A stretch of 64,000 nucleotides of DNA from an uncultured Faecalicatena sp. (GCA_948468385.1 CAOKHZ010000002.1:153300-217299); one strand, 5' to 3'; shown: positions 50,044 to 59,364, counted from the first letter of the stretch. The notes: a model not told the origin generated them from the letters alone. A program made the numbers and translations.

Positions 50044-50775
50044 ATGATTCGTATTGCAATTTGTGATGATGAAGCATACATGTCCGACCGTATACGGACG
50101 ATGGCGGTTGATTTTTTCCGTGGAAAAAACATGGAGGTAGAAATCCGGCGGTTTTCCTGCGGCGAGGATTTATTGAAATATGACAAGCAAGTGGACATTT
50201 TGTTTTTAGACATTCAGATGAGGGGTATGGACGGCATGGAAACCGCGAGAAAGTTGCGTGAGCGCAAGTTTCGGGGATTTTTGATTTTCATAACCGTCCT
50301 TGGAGAAATGGTGTTTGAGTCTTTCGAGGTGCAGGCGTATGATTATCTGGTGAAGCCGGTCGAAAAACGGCGTTTTGAAAGGACGATGGAGCGGCTCGTC
50401 GCTTCCATGCAAAAGGCCGGAGAGGCCAGTTTGCTGGTCCAAAAGGGACACGAAAGCCGTATCATTTCTTTGGAGGAGCTTGTTTTTTGCGAAATCATTG
50501 ACCGAAAAATATATCTGCACCTGGCATCATCGGAAGTCATTGATTATTATGAACGGCTTGAAAATCTGGAAGCAAAGCTGGACGATAAGTTTTTTCGATG
50601 CCATAGGAGCTACCTGATTCATTTGAAATATTTAAAAAGCTATAAGAATGGGGTGGCGTATATGGAGGGCGGGAAGGAGATTCCCGTGTCGCGGCTCAGG
50701 CGCAAGGATTTTTCCAATGTCGTATTACAGTATATGAAAAACATGATGATGCCAGGGTCAAAAGGTCATGTGTGA
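50044..50775 (+). CDS. LytTR-type response regulator (AgrA-like)
   Basis: This protein has 243 residues; ATG 50044 follows GGAGGGG. The receiver has ICDDEAYM, the phospho-Asp in ILFLDIQMRGMDG (about 57) and YLVKPV with the conserved Lys. The C-terminal LytTR domain has ISLEELVFCEIIDRKIYLHL, FFRCHRSYLIHLKYLKSYKN and EIPVSRLRRKDF, typical for DNA binding at direct repeats. With the downstream GHKL kinase it forms an AgrC/AgrA-like two-component pair. No AgrB/AgrD peptide genes are seen nearby. Confidence 0.92.
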   Translation: MIRIAICDDEAYMSDRIRTMAVDFFRGKNMEVEIRRFSCGEDLLKYDKQVDILFLDIQMRGMDGMETARKLRERKFRGFLIFITVLGEMVFESFEVQAYDYLVKPVEKRRFERTMERLVASMQKAGEASLLVQKGHESRIISLEELVFCEIIDRKIYLHLASSEVIDYYERLENLEAKLDDKFFRCHRSYLIHLKYLKSYKNGVAYMEGGKEIPVSRLRRKDFSNVVLQYMKNMMMPGSKGHV

Positions 50776-50990
50776 CATGCTTGCATGTCAATACATGACT
50801 TTGGAACCCGTAAAACACCGAAAAGCAGCTATTTTTCGTAGAAAAATGAGCGGATTTGAGGTGTTTCAGGATGGCGGGAGCACGAAGTGCGTAGCAATCC
50901 GTGGGCAACATCAAAACATGTGAGAGTTTTTGCTGCAATTTGCGGCCTGAACGGCCGCGGATGGTAATGAATCTTTTGCATATGGGGGTA
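50773..50990. repeat. Palindrome-rich spacer between regulator and kinase
   Basis: TGACATGC-TT-GCATGTCA (50773-50790) overlaps the regulator stop codon. AAACACC (50813-50819) pairs with GGTGTTT (50860-50866), with ATTTTTC-GTA-GAAAAAT inside, and GCGGCC-TGAAC-GGCCGC lies at 50942-50958. No gene fits here. It may be an intergenic repeat or control differential expression of the pair. Confidence 0.6.
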
Positions 50991-50996
50991 TGTAAA

Positions 50997-52334
50997 ATGG
51001 CCGAGTATATCAATTTTTTTAATGTGTATATCATGGGAAGCGTTGAAATACTTTTCCAGTTTTATTTTTTTTCCAGGATTTTAAAGAGGAAGGTAAGACA
51101 TCTTTGTTATTTCTTGTTTGCGGTATGCGCGACTGCGCTCATCCTTGCTGTTCCGGTCACTACGATTATTGGATTTGGGGGGCTTGTCCTTTTGCTTGCG
51201 GTAGGCGGGATTTGGATTTGCGGTGCGGATTTTAAGTCTTCGCTTTTATATGCGGCATTGGTGGTTGAGATTATGCATCTTTGCTATGGAATCGCGAAGT
51301 CCCTGCTTAATCTTTTATATCCGCTGATGTCTTCTGCCGTTTTTTATGATGAGGCTGGCATGGTGTATATGCTGGTCAGCGAAATGGCGGCAGTGATGTT
51401 GGCAGGGGCTTGTTATTGTATAATATATCGGTATTTTTCCTATCATACTTTCGAAGAAATCCAATATATGTTTTTGGTTTTTATTCCGATTTTGATGATA
51501 TTTTTTATGGGTGAATATATCAGTTTCATTGAATTTCACTGGCAGATCATAGAGGATGACGGTACCGCGAGATATCTGGTCAGTCATGGGGAGATGCTCG
51601 TCATACAGCTTTTAGGAATCGTTAGCTTGTTCTGCATTTTGTTCGCTTATAAGAAACTGCTGCAGAGCTTTCATCTCAGCACGGAACTGTCACTGTTGGA
51701 GCAGGAGGAACGTTCCCTGAACCAGTACGTGGAAGAGGCGAAGAACCATTATGAAAAAACAAAGTCGTTCCGCCATGATGTCAAAAACCACATCACGGTG
51801 GTGAAGGATCTTTTGCAAAATGGAAAGGTGGAGCAAGCACTGGGATATATTCGGGACATGGAAGACATGGCGGAGGAATTGTCATTTCCGTGCAGTACGA
51901 ATAATCCGGTGGTGGACATCCTGGTGGGAAACAAGCTGGGAATCGCGAAAAGCATGGGAATCGACATCCATTGTTCGCTCCTTTTGCCATACCCATGCGG
52001 TTTGCGCGACATTGACCTATGCATTATCTTGTCAAATGCATTGGACAATGCCATCCATGCGTGTAAGAACATGGATGCCGACGCGGAAAAGTACGTCCGC
52101 GTGTCGGGGCGCATGCAGGGTGACTTCCTCCTGATGGAAATTGAAAATGCTTTTCAGGGGGACGGAACGTTTAAAAAGGGAACCGGCTTGGCGAACGTAA
52201 AGGCCGTGGCGGAAAAATATCATGGGGCGATAAGCGTGAAAACGCAAGGTGCGGCATTTGTCCTCCATGTGCTGCTTATCATTCCACGGCAGGAGGAAGA
52301 AGGTGATTCACGGCAAAAGGATAAATTGGTATGA
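50997..52334 (+). CDS. GHKL sensor histidine kinase (AgrC-like)
   Basis: ATG 50997 (MAEYINFFNVYIMGSVEILF) follows GGGGGT; 445 residues. Six or so membrane helices fill residues 1-235. A coiled-coil stretch (LSLLEQEERSLNQYVEEAKN) leads to the phospho-acceptor SFRHDVKNHITVVKDLL. The GHKL ATPase has the N-box IILSNALDNAIHACKN and a G-box GTGLANVKAVAEKYHG. The architecture is that of quorum-sensing AgrC or related peptide-sensing kinases. It is 221 bases downstream of its regulator, an unusually long gap for such a pair. Confidence 0.9.
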   Translation: MAEYINFFNVYIMGSVEILFQFYFFSRILKRKVRHLCYFLFAVCATALILAVPVTTIIGFGGLVLLLAVGGIWICGADFKSSLLYAALVVEIMHLCYGIAKSLLNLLYPLMSSAVFYDEAGMVYMLVSEMAAVMLAGACYCIIYRYFSYHTFEEIQYMFLVFIPILMIFFMGEYISFIEFHWQIIEDDGTARYLVSHGEMLVIQLLGIVSLFCILFAYKKLLQSFHLSTELSLLEQEERSLNQYVEEAKNHYEKTKSFRHDVKNHITVVKDLLQNGKVEQALGYIRDMEDMAEELSFPCSTNNPVVDILVGNKLGIAKSMGIDIHCSLLLPYPCGLRDIDLCIILSNALDNAIHACKNMDADAEKYVRVSGRMQGDFLLMEIENAFQGDGTFKKGTGLANVKAVAEKYHGAISVKTQGAAFVLHVLLIIPRQEEEGDSRQKDKLV

Positions 52335-52482
52335 TAGGGATTGGGGAGCTAACGGTGAGAAGAGGGAGAAACATCGTAGGATTTGGGGATATCGATAAGG
52401 CGAAGATATTTATTCCCGCGGGCAACGAGCCAAGCGGCCATGCTTGCATGGACATTTGGCGACTGCCGCGAGGGTGCAATAC

Positions 52483-52615
52483 CCCGCAGCTTGCTGTGTA
52501 TTCAAGTCATGATGCCCCGTAGCTTGCTGCAGGGTATTTCACTTTGATGGCGGCGTTTTTTTACGTGTTGTCCGCAATGTCTTTTGATATTGCAGCGGGG
52601 TATTACACTGCCATT
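52483..52615. repeat. Cluster of TACCCCG palindromic repeats
   Basis: Three related units occur: ATACCCCGCAGCTTGCTGTGTATT near 52483 (arms partly decayed), ATGCCCCGTAGCTTGCTGCAGGGTAT near 52512, and a reverse unit GCAGCGGGGTATTACACTGCC near 52592. The consensus is a hairpin of TACCCCGYAGC with GCTGCRGGGTA. Between 52335 and 52482 no gene is supported. Confidence 0.6.
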
Positions 52616-52979
52616 TGGATGCGGTTTTTTTGAATATAATCCGTGATGGTAAGCCCCACTTCTGTCTTGAACTGATTCGACAGATAGTTGGGGCTTACGT
52701 TTTGTGCTTTCGCAATGTCAGCGGTGGAAAGAGGGGCGTATAGGTGCAGATGAATATAAAGAACCGCATCCCGTATTGTTTTTGAAATCGGAGAGGGAAG
52801 TCTCGGCCTCGCGAAAAATATTCTGAGAGGGTGAGCGCATGATTTTGCCATATCGAATCAGTGCGTCCATGGCCTCGTCTTGATTTCCCCGGCCTATTGC
52901 GTTTGACAAGGCGTTTTCCGCTTGATATCGCTGGTCGATTGCTTGTAGTTCTTCGTTCGTATAGAGCATTTTAAAGGAA
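52603..52979 (-). pseudogene. AraC-family regulator remnant
   Basis: On the minus strand one frame gives MLYTNEELQAIDQRYQAENA and ALSNAIGRGNQDEAMDALIR, like the N-terminal linker of AraC regulators of this family. Another frame gives the start of the C-terminal helix-turn-helix: TIRDAVLYIHLHLYAPLSTA, DIAKAQNVSPNYLSNQFKTE. The middle and the second helix-turn-helix are missing and a frameshift separates the parts, so this is a broken gene. Confidence 0.75.
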
Positions 52980-52982
52980 ATG

Positions 52983-53186
52983 ATGGAAGAGAAAAGGCGG
53001 CAGACGGCCGGTGATGACAATGAGACAAAAGGGCTACAGAATGCGGGAGATAAAGGTGCAAATGAGCAAATGATGAAAAGTTTAAATAGCATTCCGCTGC
53101 AGCAATTGATGAAACTGGGTGGAATCAAGCTGGAACCGGGAGCACTGATAAAACTGAACCGGGAATTTAATAGGATAAAAAAATAA
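52983..53186 (+). CDS. Small protein resembling the glycosidase helical tail
   Basis: This frame of 67 residues starts at ATG 52983 (a second ATG at 52980), behind AAAGGA at close spacing. After a polar stretch with Asn/Gly/Asp it reads MMKSLNSIPLQQLMKLGGIK and LEPGALIKLNREFNRIKK. The pattern (L-x-Q-L, spacer, helix, N-x-x-F/L-x-x-I) is like the ends of the GH2 and GH78 enzymes here. It may be the surviving tail of a deleted glycosidase or a free-standing module like the one at 7401. It overlaps the AraC remnant closely. Confidence 0.4.
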   Translation: MEEKRRQTAGDDNETKGLQNAGDKGANEQMMKSLNSIPLQQLMKLGGIKLEPGALIKLNREFNRIKK

Positions 53187-53193
53187 GGTTGGT

Positions 53194-53234
53194 GTTACAA
53201 TTCAGCCCGCGTTGGCGCGGCGCTGAACTGTAAC
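53194..53234. repeat. GTTAC-type palindrome
   Basis: GTTACAATTCAGC (53194-53206) pairs with GCTGAACTGTAAC (53222-53234), with a GCG-rich inner stem. It lies just after the small tail-like gene and has arms similar to those at 28307 and 28499. Confidence 0.7.
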
Positions 53235-53384
53235 AGGTTGGTGAAAAAGTGTAAGTGAAAGCGAAAAAGTGCATGTACGGGAGTGGAAAACCATGCTATA
53301 CTAATCATCAGGCTTGACAGATGGAAGCCGAATTGTCCTTATCATTGGCAGAGCCATCAAAAATACAAGAAATGGAGAGCGATT

Positions 53385-54956
53385 ATGAGTAAAAAGCAAG
53401 GATTCAACCCGTATCTGCCGTCTTATGAGTATATTCCGGACGGGGAGCCGCACGTATTTGGAGAGAGGGTTTATATTTATGGTAGTCATGACCGTTTTGA
53501 CGGAGCGGAGTTTTGCTTAAATGACTATGTCAGTTATTCTGCCGACGTGCATGATTTGACGGACTGGCGGTACGAGGGCGTGATTTACAAGGGAGTGCAA
53601 GACCCGCGTAATCAGGACATTCCGGCGGACGCGCCGGCGGCAAAGCCTGGATTTTGCGCGAAGCAGGATTTTGAGCCGAAGGATTTGAACGCCCCGGGGA
53701 TTTGTCCGATGTTCGCACCGGACGTGGTGCGTGGGGTGGACGGAAAATATTATCTGTATTATTGCCTGGATCCCTATCCGGAAACCTGCGTGGCGGTTTG
53801 CGACACCCCGGCGGGAGCTTATGAATATCTCGGCATGGTGAAGTATGCCGACGGCACGATTCTAGGACGGCGCGAGGGTGATTATATCACGTTCGACCCG
53901 GGCGTCTTTGTCGATGATGACGGGGAGATATACCTTTACGTGGGAAATGGGCCGATTCGCGCGGAGCAGGAGGACGGGACGAAGCATTCGCAGGTGATGA
54001 GGCTGGAAGCCGACATGCTGACCATCAAGGGGGAGCCGAAGAAGCTGATGCCGTCCATGACGGAGAGCGAGGGGACAAGTTATGTTGGCCATGAGTTTTT
54101 CGAGGCCAGTTCCATTCGCAAGGTCGGCGGAAAGTATTATTTTGTTTATTCTTCCATCAACAGTCATGAATTGTGTTACGCGGTAAGCGACAAGCCGGAT
54201 GAGGGGTATGAGTATGGCGGGACGCTGGTCGACATCGGTGACGTGTACCTAGATGGGCGTGACGCGAAAGACGCGGTCAACCATTTGGGAAATACGCACG
54301 GCGGTATGGAATGTATCGACGGGCAGTGGTACATTTTCTATCATCGGCAAAGCAATCGGACAAATTATAGTCGCCAGGGTTGCGCGGAGAAGATTTACTT
54401 TGATGAAAACGGGAAAATCCATCAGGCGGAGGTGACATCCTGCGGTATGAACGCGGGCCCATTGAAAGGAACAGGGGCATATCCGGCCTACATCTGTTGC
54501 GCGTTGCGCGCGAAGGAGGGGGTTACGTTTTCACATCCGTTGGCGATGCAGATGAAATTCCCGTATTTGACGCAGGATGGGGGAGATATCGAGCCGGAGG
54601 ACGAGCGGGCGAGGATGGATTCGGAAACGCCGGTGCAGTACATAAAAAATATGACGGACGGCTCCGTGGCCGGGTACAAGTATTTTCGGTTCGAGAACAC
54701 GAAGTCTATTACCATTACCATGCGCGGCGAGGCGAAAGGAAGCGTGGAAGTGGTCGCCGTGCCGAAGGGGACGGTGCTTCGCGAGCGTTATGCAGACATG
54801 CAGGGGACGGTATGCGGCAGCGTGGAGATTGAAGTGGGCGCGGAGGTCTGGACGGAATTTACCGGCGCGGTGCAACTTCCGGCCGGGGAATGCGCGTTGT
54901 ATTTGCGCTACGTGGGAGAGGGAAATGTTGACTTGTTGAAATTTGTGTTGGAGTAA
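53385..54956 (+). CDS. GH43-like glycosidase with C-terminal carbohydrate-binding domain
   Basis: ATG 53385 (MSKKQGFNPYLPSYEYIPDG) follows GGAGAG by 5 bases; 523 residues. The five-bladed propeller of GH43 is recognised by NPYLPSYEYIPDGEPHVF, RVYIYGSHD, ICPMFAPDVVRGVDGKYYLY, EASSIRKVGGKYYFVYSS and THGGM. The acidic catalytic residues probably include the Asp of APDVV and the Glu of FEASS. The last 120 or so residues are a beta-sandwich resembling CBM6-like modules (FRFENTKSITITMRGEA). There is no signal peptide, so it is cytoplasmic. GH43 members act on arabinosides or xylosides; specificity is not readable. Confidence 0.9.
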   Translation: MSKKQGFNPYLPSYEYIPDGEPHVFGERVYIYGSHDRFDGAEFCLNDYVSYSADVHDLTDWRYEGVIYKGVQDPRNQDIPADAPAAKPGFCAKQDFEPKDLNAPGICPMFAPDVVRGVDGKYYLYYCLDPYPETCVAVCDTPAGAYEYLGMVKYADGTILGRREGDYITFDPGVFVDDDGEIYLYVGNGPIRAEQEDGTKHSQVMRLEADMLTIKGEPKKLMPSMTESEGTSYVGHEFFEASSIRKVGGKYYFVYSSINSHELCYAVSDKPDEGYEYGGTLVDIGDVYLDGRDAKDAVNHLGNTHGGMECIDGQWYIFYHRQSNRTNYSRQGCAEKIYFDENGKIHQAEVTSCGMNAGPLKGTGAYPAYICCALRAKEGVTFSHPLAMQMKFPYLTQDGGDIEPEDERARMDSETPVQYIKNMTDGSVAGYKYFRFENTKSITITMRGEAKGSVEVVAVPKGTVLRERYADMQGTVCGSVEIEVGAEVWTEFTGAVQLPAGECALYLRYVGEGNVDLLKFVLE

Positions 54957-55064
54957 AGGACAATTTATGGTGAAAGTTTGATGTTTTATGGTAAAATCAT
55001 ATTTTTCGCGAAAAGAGATTGTACATTGCAAAGGAATCCAGTAAAATATATCCAAGATTGGTGG

Positions 55065-55139
55065 TGCCGTGCGCTTTTACGCTGCCGTTTCGGTTCGTGC
55101 TAAACGTGTGCCACTGGCACACGGCACCGTCGCACGGCA
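55065..55139 (+). other. Structured leader before GH78 gene
   Basis: TGCCGTGCG (55065-55073) pairs with CGCACGGCA (55131-55139). Inside, CGTGTGCC (55105-55112) pairs with GGCACACG (55116-55123). GGTGCCGTG can alternatively pair with CACGGCACC, so two folds compete. It stands 72 bases before the GH78 start. Between 54957 and 55064 I see no gene. Confidence 0.5.
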
Positions 55140-55210
55140 TTTGTTTCAAAAGTGACGGTGGCAGACGGCGGCCGTCATGTAATGATGAAAGAAAGTGAGG
55201 ATTTTACCAG

Positions 55211-57982
55211 ATGAAAATTTATGACTTGCAGGTCAATCATTTGACGAATCCGCTCGGTTTTTTGATGAAGCGGACGGTGTTTTCCTGGAAAGTGAAAGAG
55301 GCGTCAGGAAAGAAGCAGGCGGCCGCCCGCATCGTCGTGTCAGCGGACGAGGGACAAAAGAACGTGCTTTTTGATTCCGGTTGGGACGAGGCGGCAGACA
55401 GTTTAGGTTACAAGGCGGAAGTGGAACTGTCCGCAAGGACGCGCTATTTCTGGAGCGTGGCAGTGCGCACGGATGCCGGGGAGGAAGAGACGAGCGAGGT
55501 GCAGTGGTTCGAGACTTCCAAGATGGACGAAGCTTGGGCGGCCGAGTGGATTAGCTGTAGCAATGAGGAGACGCGCCTGCCGATTTTCGAGAAGGAAATC
55601 CATTTGGAGAAAGCGGTGGCTTCGGCCAGGTTATACATTTGTGGGTTGGGACTTTATGAAGCTTCGTATAACGGAAAGCGTGTCGGCGGCGAATATCTGA
55701 CCCCGTATAGTAATGATTATAACGAATGGGTGCAGTACCAGACCTATGACGTGACGGAGGAACTTGGCCAGGCGGGGACGTTTTCGGTGATGCTGGGCAA
55801 TGGTTGGTACAAGGGACGTTTCGGTTTTTCTTCACGGGAGGAGAAGGGCTTTTATGGCGATTCCTATAAATTGATTGCGGAACTGCGGATTGCCTATGTG
55901 GACGGCAGCGAGGAAGTCGTTGGCACGGATGATGGCTGGAACGTGCGCAGGAGTAACATTACTTATGCGACTCTTTATGACGGGGAGCATAGGGACGACA
56001 CGCTTCCCGGGCTTCCGGTGGAGAAGGCGGTTTCATGCGAGGCTCCAAAAGGTGCGCTGACCGCGCGGATGAGCCTGCCGGTTACGATTCATGAGACGTT
56101 CGCGCCGGTGGAATTGATTCACACCCCGGCGGGTGAGACGGTGCTTGATTTGGGGCAGGAAATTACCGGTATTTTTAAACTTCGGGTGAATGAGCCGAAG
56201 GGGACGACGATTCACGTCCAGACCGGGGAAATTTTGCAGCAAGGAAATTTTTATAATGACAATTTGCGCACCGCGAAGTCTGAGTACTACTACGTGTCAG
56301 ACGGAACGGAAATCGAGTTGGTTCCGCATTTCACGTTTTACGGGTACCGTTATGTGAAAATCGAGGGAATCACGGATTTGAAGAAGGAGGATTTCACGGG
56401 TATCACCTTGTACAGCGACATCACGGACAAGGGTACGATGAGAACGGGACATGGCTTGCTGAATCAGTTTTTGTCCAACGTGCGTTGGGGACTGAAGGAC
56501 AATTTCGTGGACGTGCCGACGGACTGTCCGCAGCGTGACGAGCGCATGGGCTGGACGGGAGACGCGCAGGTGTTCTCGCCGACGGCGACCTATTTGGAGG
56601 ACACGTATGCCTTTTATGCGAAGTATCTTTATGACATGAAGCAGGAGCAGAAGTCAAAGGACGGCAAGGTGCCGGACGTGATTCCGTCTTGTGGCGTGGA
56701 CAGTTGTGCCTGCGTGTGGGGCGACGCTTCCTGCATCATTCCATGGAATCTGTACTTGTTCTACGGGGACAAGAGCATTTTGGAAGACCAATATTCCAGT
56801 ATGAAGGACTGGGTCGATTATATTCGCAAGGTGGACGGGGACGACCACGGCTGGAGACGCGTATTCCATTATGGTGACTGGCTGGCGCTCGACCACCCGA
56901 ACATGTCGGCGGAGCAGGTCTTAGGCGGCACGGACGAGGAATTCATCGCCAACGTGTACTATGCGGTGAGCGCGGAGTTGGTGTCCAAGGCGGCGGCCGT
57001 ACTTGGACATGAAAAAGAGGCGGCTGAGTATAAGAAATTGTCAGAGGAGCAGTTTGCCGAGGTTCGCAAGGAGTATTATAGCGTGACCGGGCGGTGCTGC
57101 ATCAAGACGCAGACCGCGTTGCTTCTGACGTTGAAATATCATCTTTCTGACAATGTCGAGTATACGAGAAAGACGCTTCGCAAATTGTATGTGGAGAATG
57201 GCAATAAGTTAAAGACCGGATTCGTTGGCACGCCGCTGATGTGCAACATCTTGTCCGATAATGGAATGGAAGACATCGCGTGGAAACTGTTGCTTAACGA
57301 GGATTATCCCGGGTGGCTTCGTGAGGTGAAGCTGGGTGCGACCACGGTCTGGGAGCGGTGGAACAGCGTGTTGGATGACGGAAGCATTTCCGGAACGGGC
57401 ATGAACAGCTTAAATCACTATTCTTATGGTTCCGTCGTGGAATGGATGTATCGTCATGTGGCGGGCATCCAGGCGACTGCGGGGACGCTTGGCTTTAAGG
57501 ATGTCACGTTCACGCCAAGCTACCACTGGGATATAAAAGAGCAGGAGACGTCATACGATTCTCCGGCCGGATTGTATAGAAGCGCGTGGAAGATTTTGGA
57601 TGAGGAGCATGTAGAGCTTACGATGGAGGTGCCGTTTGGCTGCAGTGCCAAATTGCAGTTGCCGTTAGCGGACTCGTCCGTGTGCGAGGATAGGAAAAAT
57701 CCAATGTTTGCCGACGTGAGAGATGGTGTTTGCCATTTGGAGCCGGGGACATATACGGTTTCCTACCAGACGATAAAACCGTTGAAACAAAAGTATAGTA
57801 CCAATACCCCGATTCGGGAACTTTTGGAAAATAGGCAGGTCAAGGAAGCGTTGTCCAAGGTGATGCCGCTTGACTTGATACCGTTGCAGTACCAGTCCTA
57901 TTCCATGAGGGAAATTAGCTTGAAGTTTGGTTCAGACGAGGGGCAGTTAGATCAGTTGGACGAGATGCTAAGGCAGTTTTGA
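55211..57982 (+). CDS. Alpha-L-rhamnosidase, GH78
   Basis: This protein has 923 residues, in the usual size range. It starts MKIYDLQVNHLTNPLGFLMK, followed by WKVKEA and an Ig-like domain, then the sugar-binding beta-sandwich (RLYICGLGLYEASYNGKRVG). The (alpha/alpha)6 barrel carries VPTDCPQRDERMGWTGDAQ, the GH78 catalytic signature with the general acid Glu, then WERWNSVLDDGS with a second Glu. It hydrolyses terminal alpha-L-rhamnose. There is no signal peptide. The last 65 residues (TPIRELLENRQVKEALSK onward) are an added helical tail of the type found free-standing at 7401. The ATG has GTGAGG somewhat far upstream. Confidence 0.94.
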   Translation: MKIYDLQVNHLTNPLGFLMKRTVFSWKVKEASGKKQAAARIVVSADEGQKNVLFDSGWDEAADSLGYKAEVELSARTRYFWSVAVRTDAGEEETSEVQWFETSKMDEAWAAEWISCSNEETRLPIFEKEIHLEKAVASARLYICGLGLYEASYNGKRVGGEYLTPYSNDYNEWVQYQTYDVTEELGQAGTFSVMLGNGWYKGRFGFSSREEKGFYGDSYKLIAELRIAYVDGSEEVVGTDDGWNVRRSNITYATLYDGEHRDDTLPGLPVEKAVSCEAPKGALTARMSLPVTIHETFAPVELIHTPAGETVLDLGQEITGIFKLRVNEPKGTTIHVQTGEILQQGNFYNDNLRTAKSEYYYVSDGTEIELVPHFTFYGYRYVKIEGITDLKKEDFTGITLYSDITDKGTMRTGHGLLNQFLSNVRWGLKDNFVDVPTDCPQRDERMGWTGDAQVFSPTATYLEDTYAFYAKYLYDMKQEQKSKDGKVPDVIPSCGVDSCACVWGDASCIIPWNLYLFYGDKSILEDQYSSMKDWVDYIRKVDGDDHGWRRVFHYGDWLALDHPNMSAEQVLGGTDEEFIANVYYAVSAELVSKAAAVLGHEKEAAEYKKLSEEQFAEVRKEYYSVTGRCCIKTQTALLLTLKYHLSDNVEYTRKTLRKLYVENGNKLKTGFVGTPLMCNILSDNGMEDIAWKLLLNEDYPGWLREVKLGATTVWERWNSVLDDGSISGTGMNSLNHYSYGSVVEWMYRHVAGIQATAGTLGFKDVTFTPSYHWDIKEQETSYDSPAGLYRSAWKILDEEHVELTMEVPFGCSAKLQLPLADSSVCEDRKNPMFADVRDGVCHLEPGTYTVSYQTIKPLKQKYSTNTPIRELLENRQVKEALSKVMPLDLIPLQYQSYSMREISLKFGSDEGQLDQLDEMLRQF

Positions 57983-58021
57983 ACGAAAGCAACTTCCTTG
58001 TTGGTTGAGTCACGTTCAGTA

Positions 58022-59272
58022 CTATTTTTCGACAAGGGTCTTTCGGTACTGTGTTGGCGTCACGCCCATGACTTCGTGAAAGACGGCGGAAAAATGGCTG
58101 TATGTGGAGTAATGCAGCCGTTCCGCGATGGCGCTTATGGAATCGTTGGTGGTATGAAGGAGCATGGCGGCGTACTGTATTTTTTGGCGGCGCACATAAT
58201 CAGGCAGGGACATATTTGTTTCTGCCTTGAATTTTCTGCTGAGATAGTAGGCACCATAGCCGCAATTCGCCGCCAATGCCGGAAGTGACAAGTCTTCCTC
58301 CGGGTGTTGGTGGATGTAAAGGATGCAATCCTCTATTTCGGAGGAGTAGTGTCTGGCCCTGGTTTGCGCGTCTTGCACCAGTTTTAGAAAATCCGTGTAG
58401 AGAGACTTGCACAAGGCGTTTAGTTCCATGGCGGAACGCTCGGACTCGGCGGCGTGAATGTACTTGTCCGCGAGCGGATAGGCAGCCTCCGGGGAAACGC
58501 CGCCCTCGATGGAGGCATTGGAAAACTGGAAGGCGAGGAGAATCAGCGTGTCCTTCATCTGCCGAAGCGGGACGCTGATACACGCGGCGTTGGTCGGGAG
58601 CATTGCGCGCAGGACATGGGGGCTTTGGGCTTCCGTCAGGAAGATTCCCTTGCGTAGGGAATCCGTGATGCCGTTCAAACGGGTATAAATGTCCCGATAG
58701 AGGAATGGCGCGGTGGCCTTGATTTCATCCAATCCGGAATCTACCAGGGAATTTAAGGAATCGGCAGGTAAATATTTCCCGTTGACGCAGAAATGTAACA
58801 TGAGGGCAAGTTGGTCAAACTGATTGTGAAAAACTACCGGAAGTCCTTGCATTGCCTTTAAGAATAAATGTCGGGAATGGAAACTCATGCCCTTTTTCTC
58901 ATATTCCTTGAAAAAATTGTCGGTCTCATTTATGTCAAGAAAAGTATGGAGAACCGGACCAAGCAGGTGGATCTGTGTCAGTTCGCCATGGGCTTTCTCA
59001 AGCACGGCGTACCAGGACAAGCCGTTGTAAGTACCAACGGCGTAAGGCGCGTCTTCCACGCGGGCATATTCCGTGATGCGCTCATGGAAACCGCAGCTTA
59101 GGAAAAAGTTGTGAAATAGTGATTCTTCGTCTTTGAGAATCTTGTCGGGCGCGTTTGACGGCTGGCTCCAAGAAGCGTCATATGTCCGGCAGTAGAGATT
59201 TCCGATACAAGGCAGCAGTTCTCTGAACGTATTGAGGCGTTGATTCGTCTTATCATCTGATTTGCACATCAT
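58022..59272 (-). CDS. AraC-family regulator with ligand-sensing N-terminal domain
   Basis: The minus-strand ATG at 59272 (MMCKSDDKTNQRLNTFREL) follows AAAGGAAAGGA; 416 residues. The N-terminal 290 or so residues contain no known motif beyond a PocR-like look. The C-terminal AraC pair of helix-turn-helices is clear: SLPALAANCGYGAYYLSRKF and ISAIAERLHYSTYSHFSAVF, then VMGVTPTQYRKTL. It lies between GH78 and GH43, divergent from GH43, so it probably controls these genes in response to a sugar. Confidence 0.9.
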   Translation of the reverse strand: MMCKSDDKTNQRLNTFRELLPCIGNLYCRTYDASWSQPSNAPDKILKDEESLFHNFFLSCGFHERITEYARVEDAPYAVGTYNGLSWYAVLEKAHGELTQIHLLGPVLHTFLDINETDNFFKEYEKKGMSFHSRHLFLKAMQGLPVVFHNQFDQLALMLHFCVNGKYLPADSLNSLVDSGLDEIKATAPFLYRDIYTRLNGITDSLRKGIFLTEAQSPHVLRAMLPTNAACISVPLRQMKDTLILLAFQFSNASIEGGVSPEAAYPLADKYIHAAESERSAMELNALCKSLYTDFLKLVQDAQTRARHYSSEIEDCILYIHQHPEEDLSLPALAANCGYGAYYLSRKFKAETNMSLPDYVRRQKIQYAAMLLHTTNDSISAIAERLHYSTYSHFSAVFHEVMGVTPTQYRKTLVEK

Positions 59273-59335
59273 GAAAGTCCTTTCCTTTCCGCTTGGCGTG
59301 GGAATGCGAGTGAAAATCTTTTTCAAGTTGTTTCC

Positions 59336-59364
59336 ATTTTACCAAAATCCGATAATGAAAGCAA
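59336..59364 (-). promoter_or_regulatory. Promoter of araC-type gene
   Basis: On the minus strand TTGCTT, a 17-base spacer with TGG before it, and TAAAAT. It points into the AraC gene and shares its spacer with the divergent GH43 promoter region. Between 59365 and 59498 I see only a GAATGTACATTTG palindrome-like site (59380-59392) as a possible AraC target. Confidence 0.65.
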
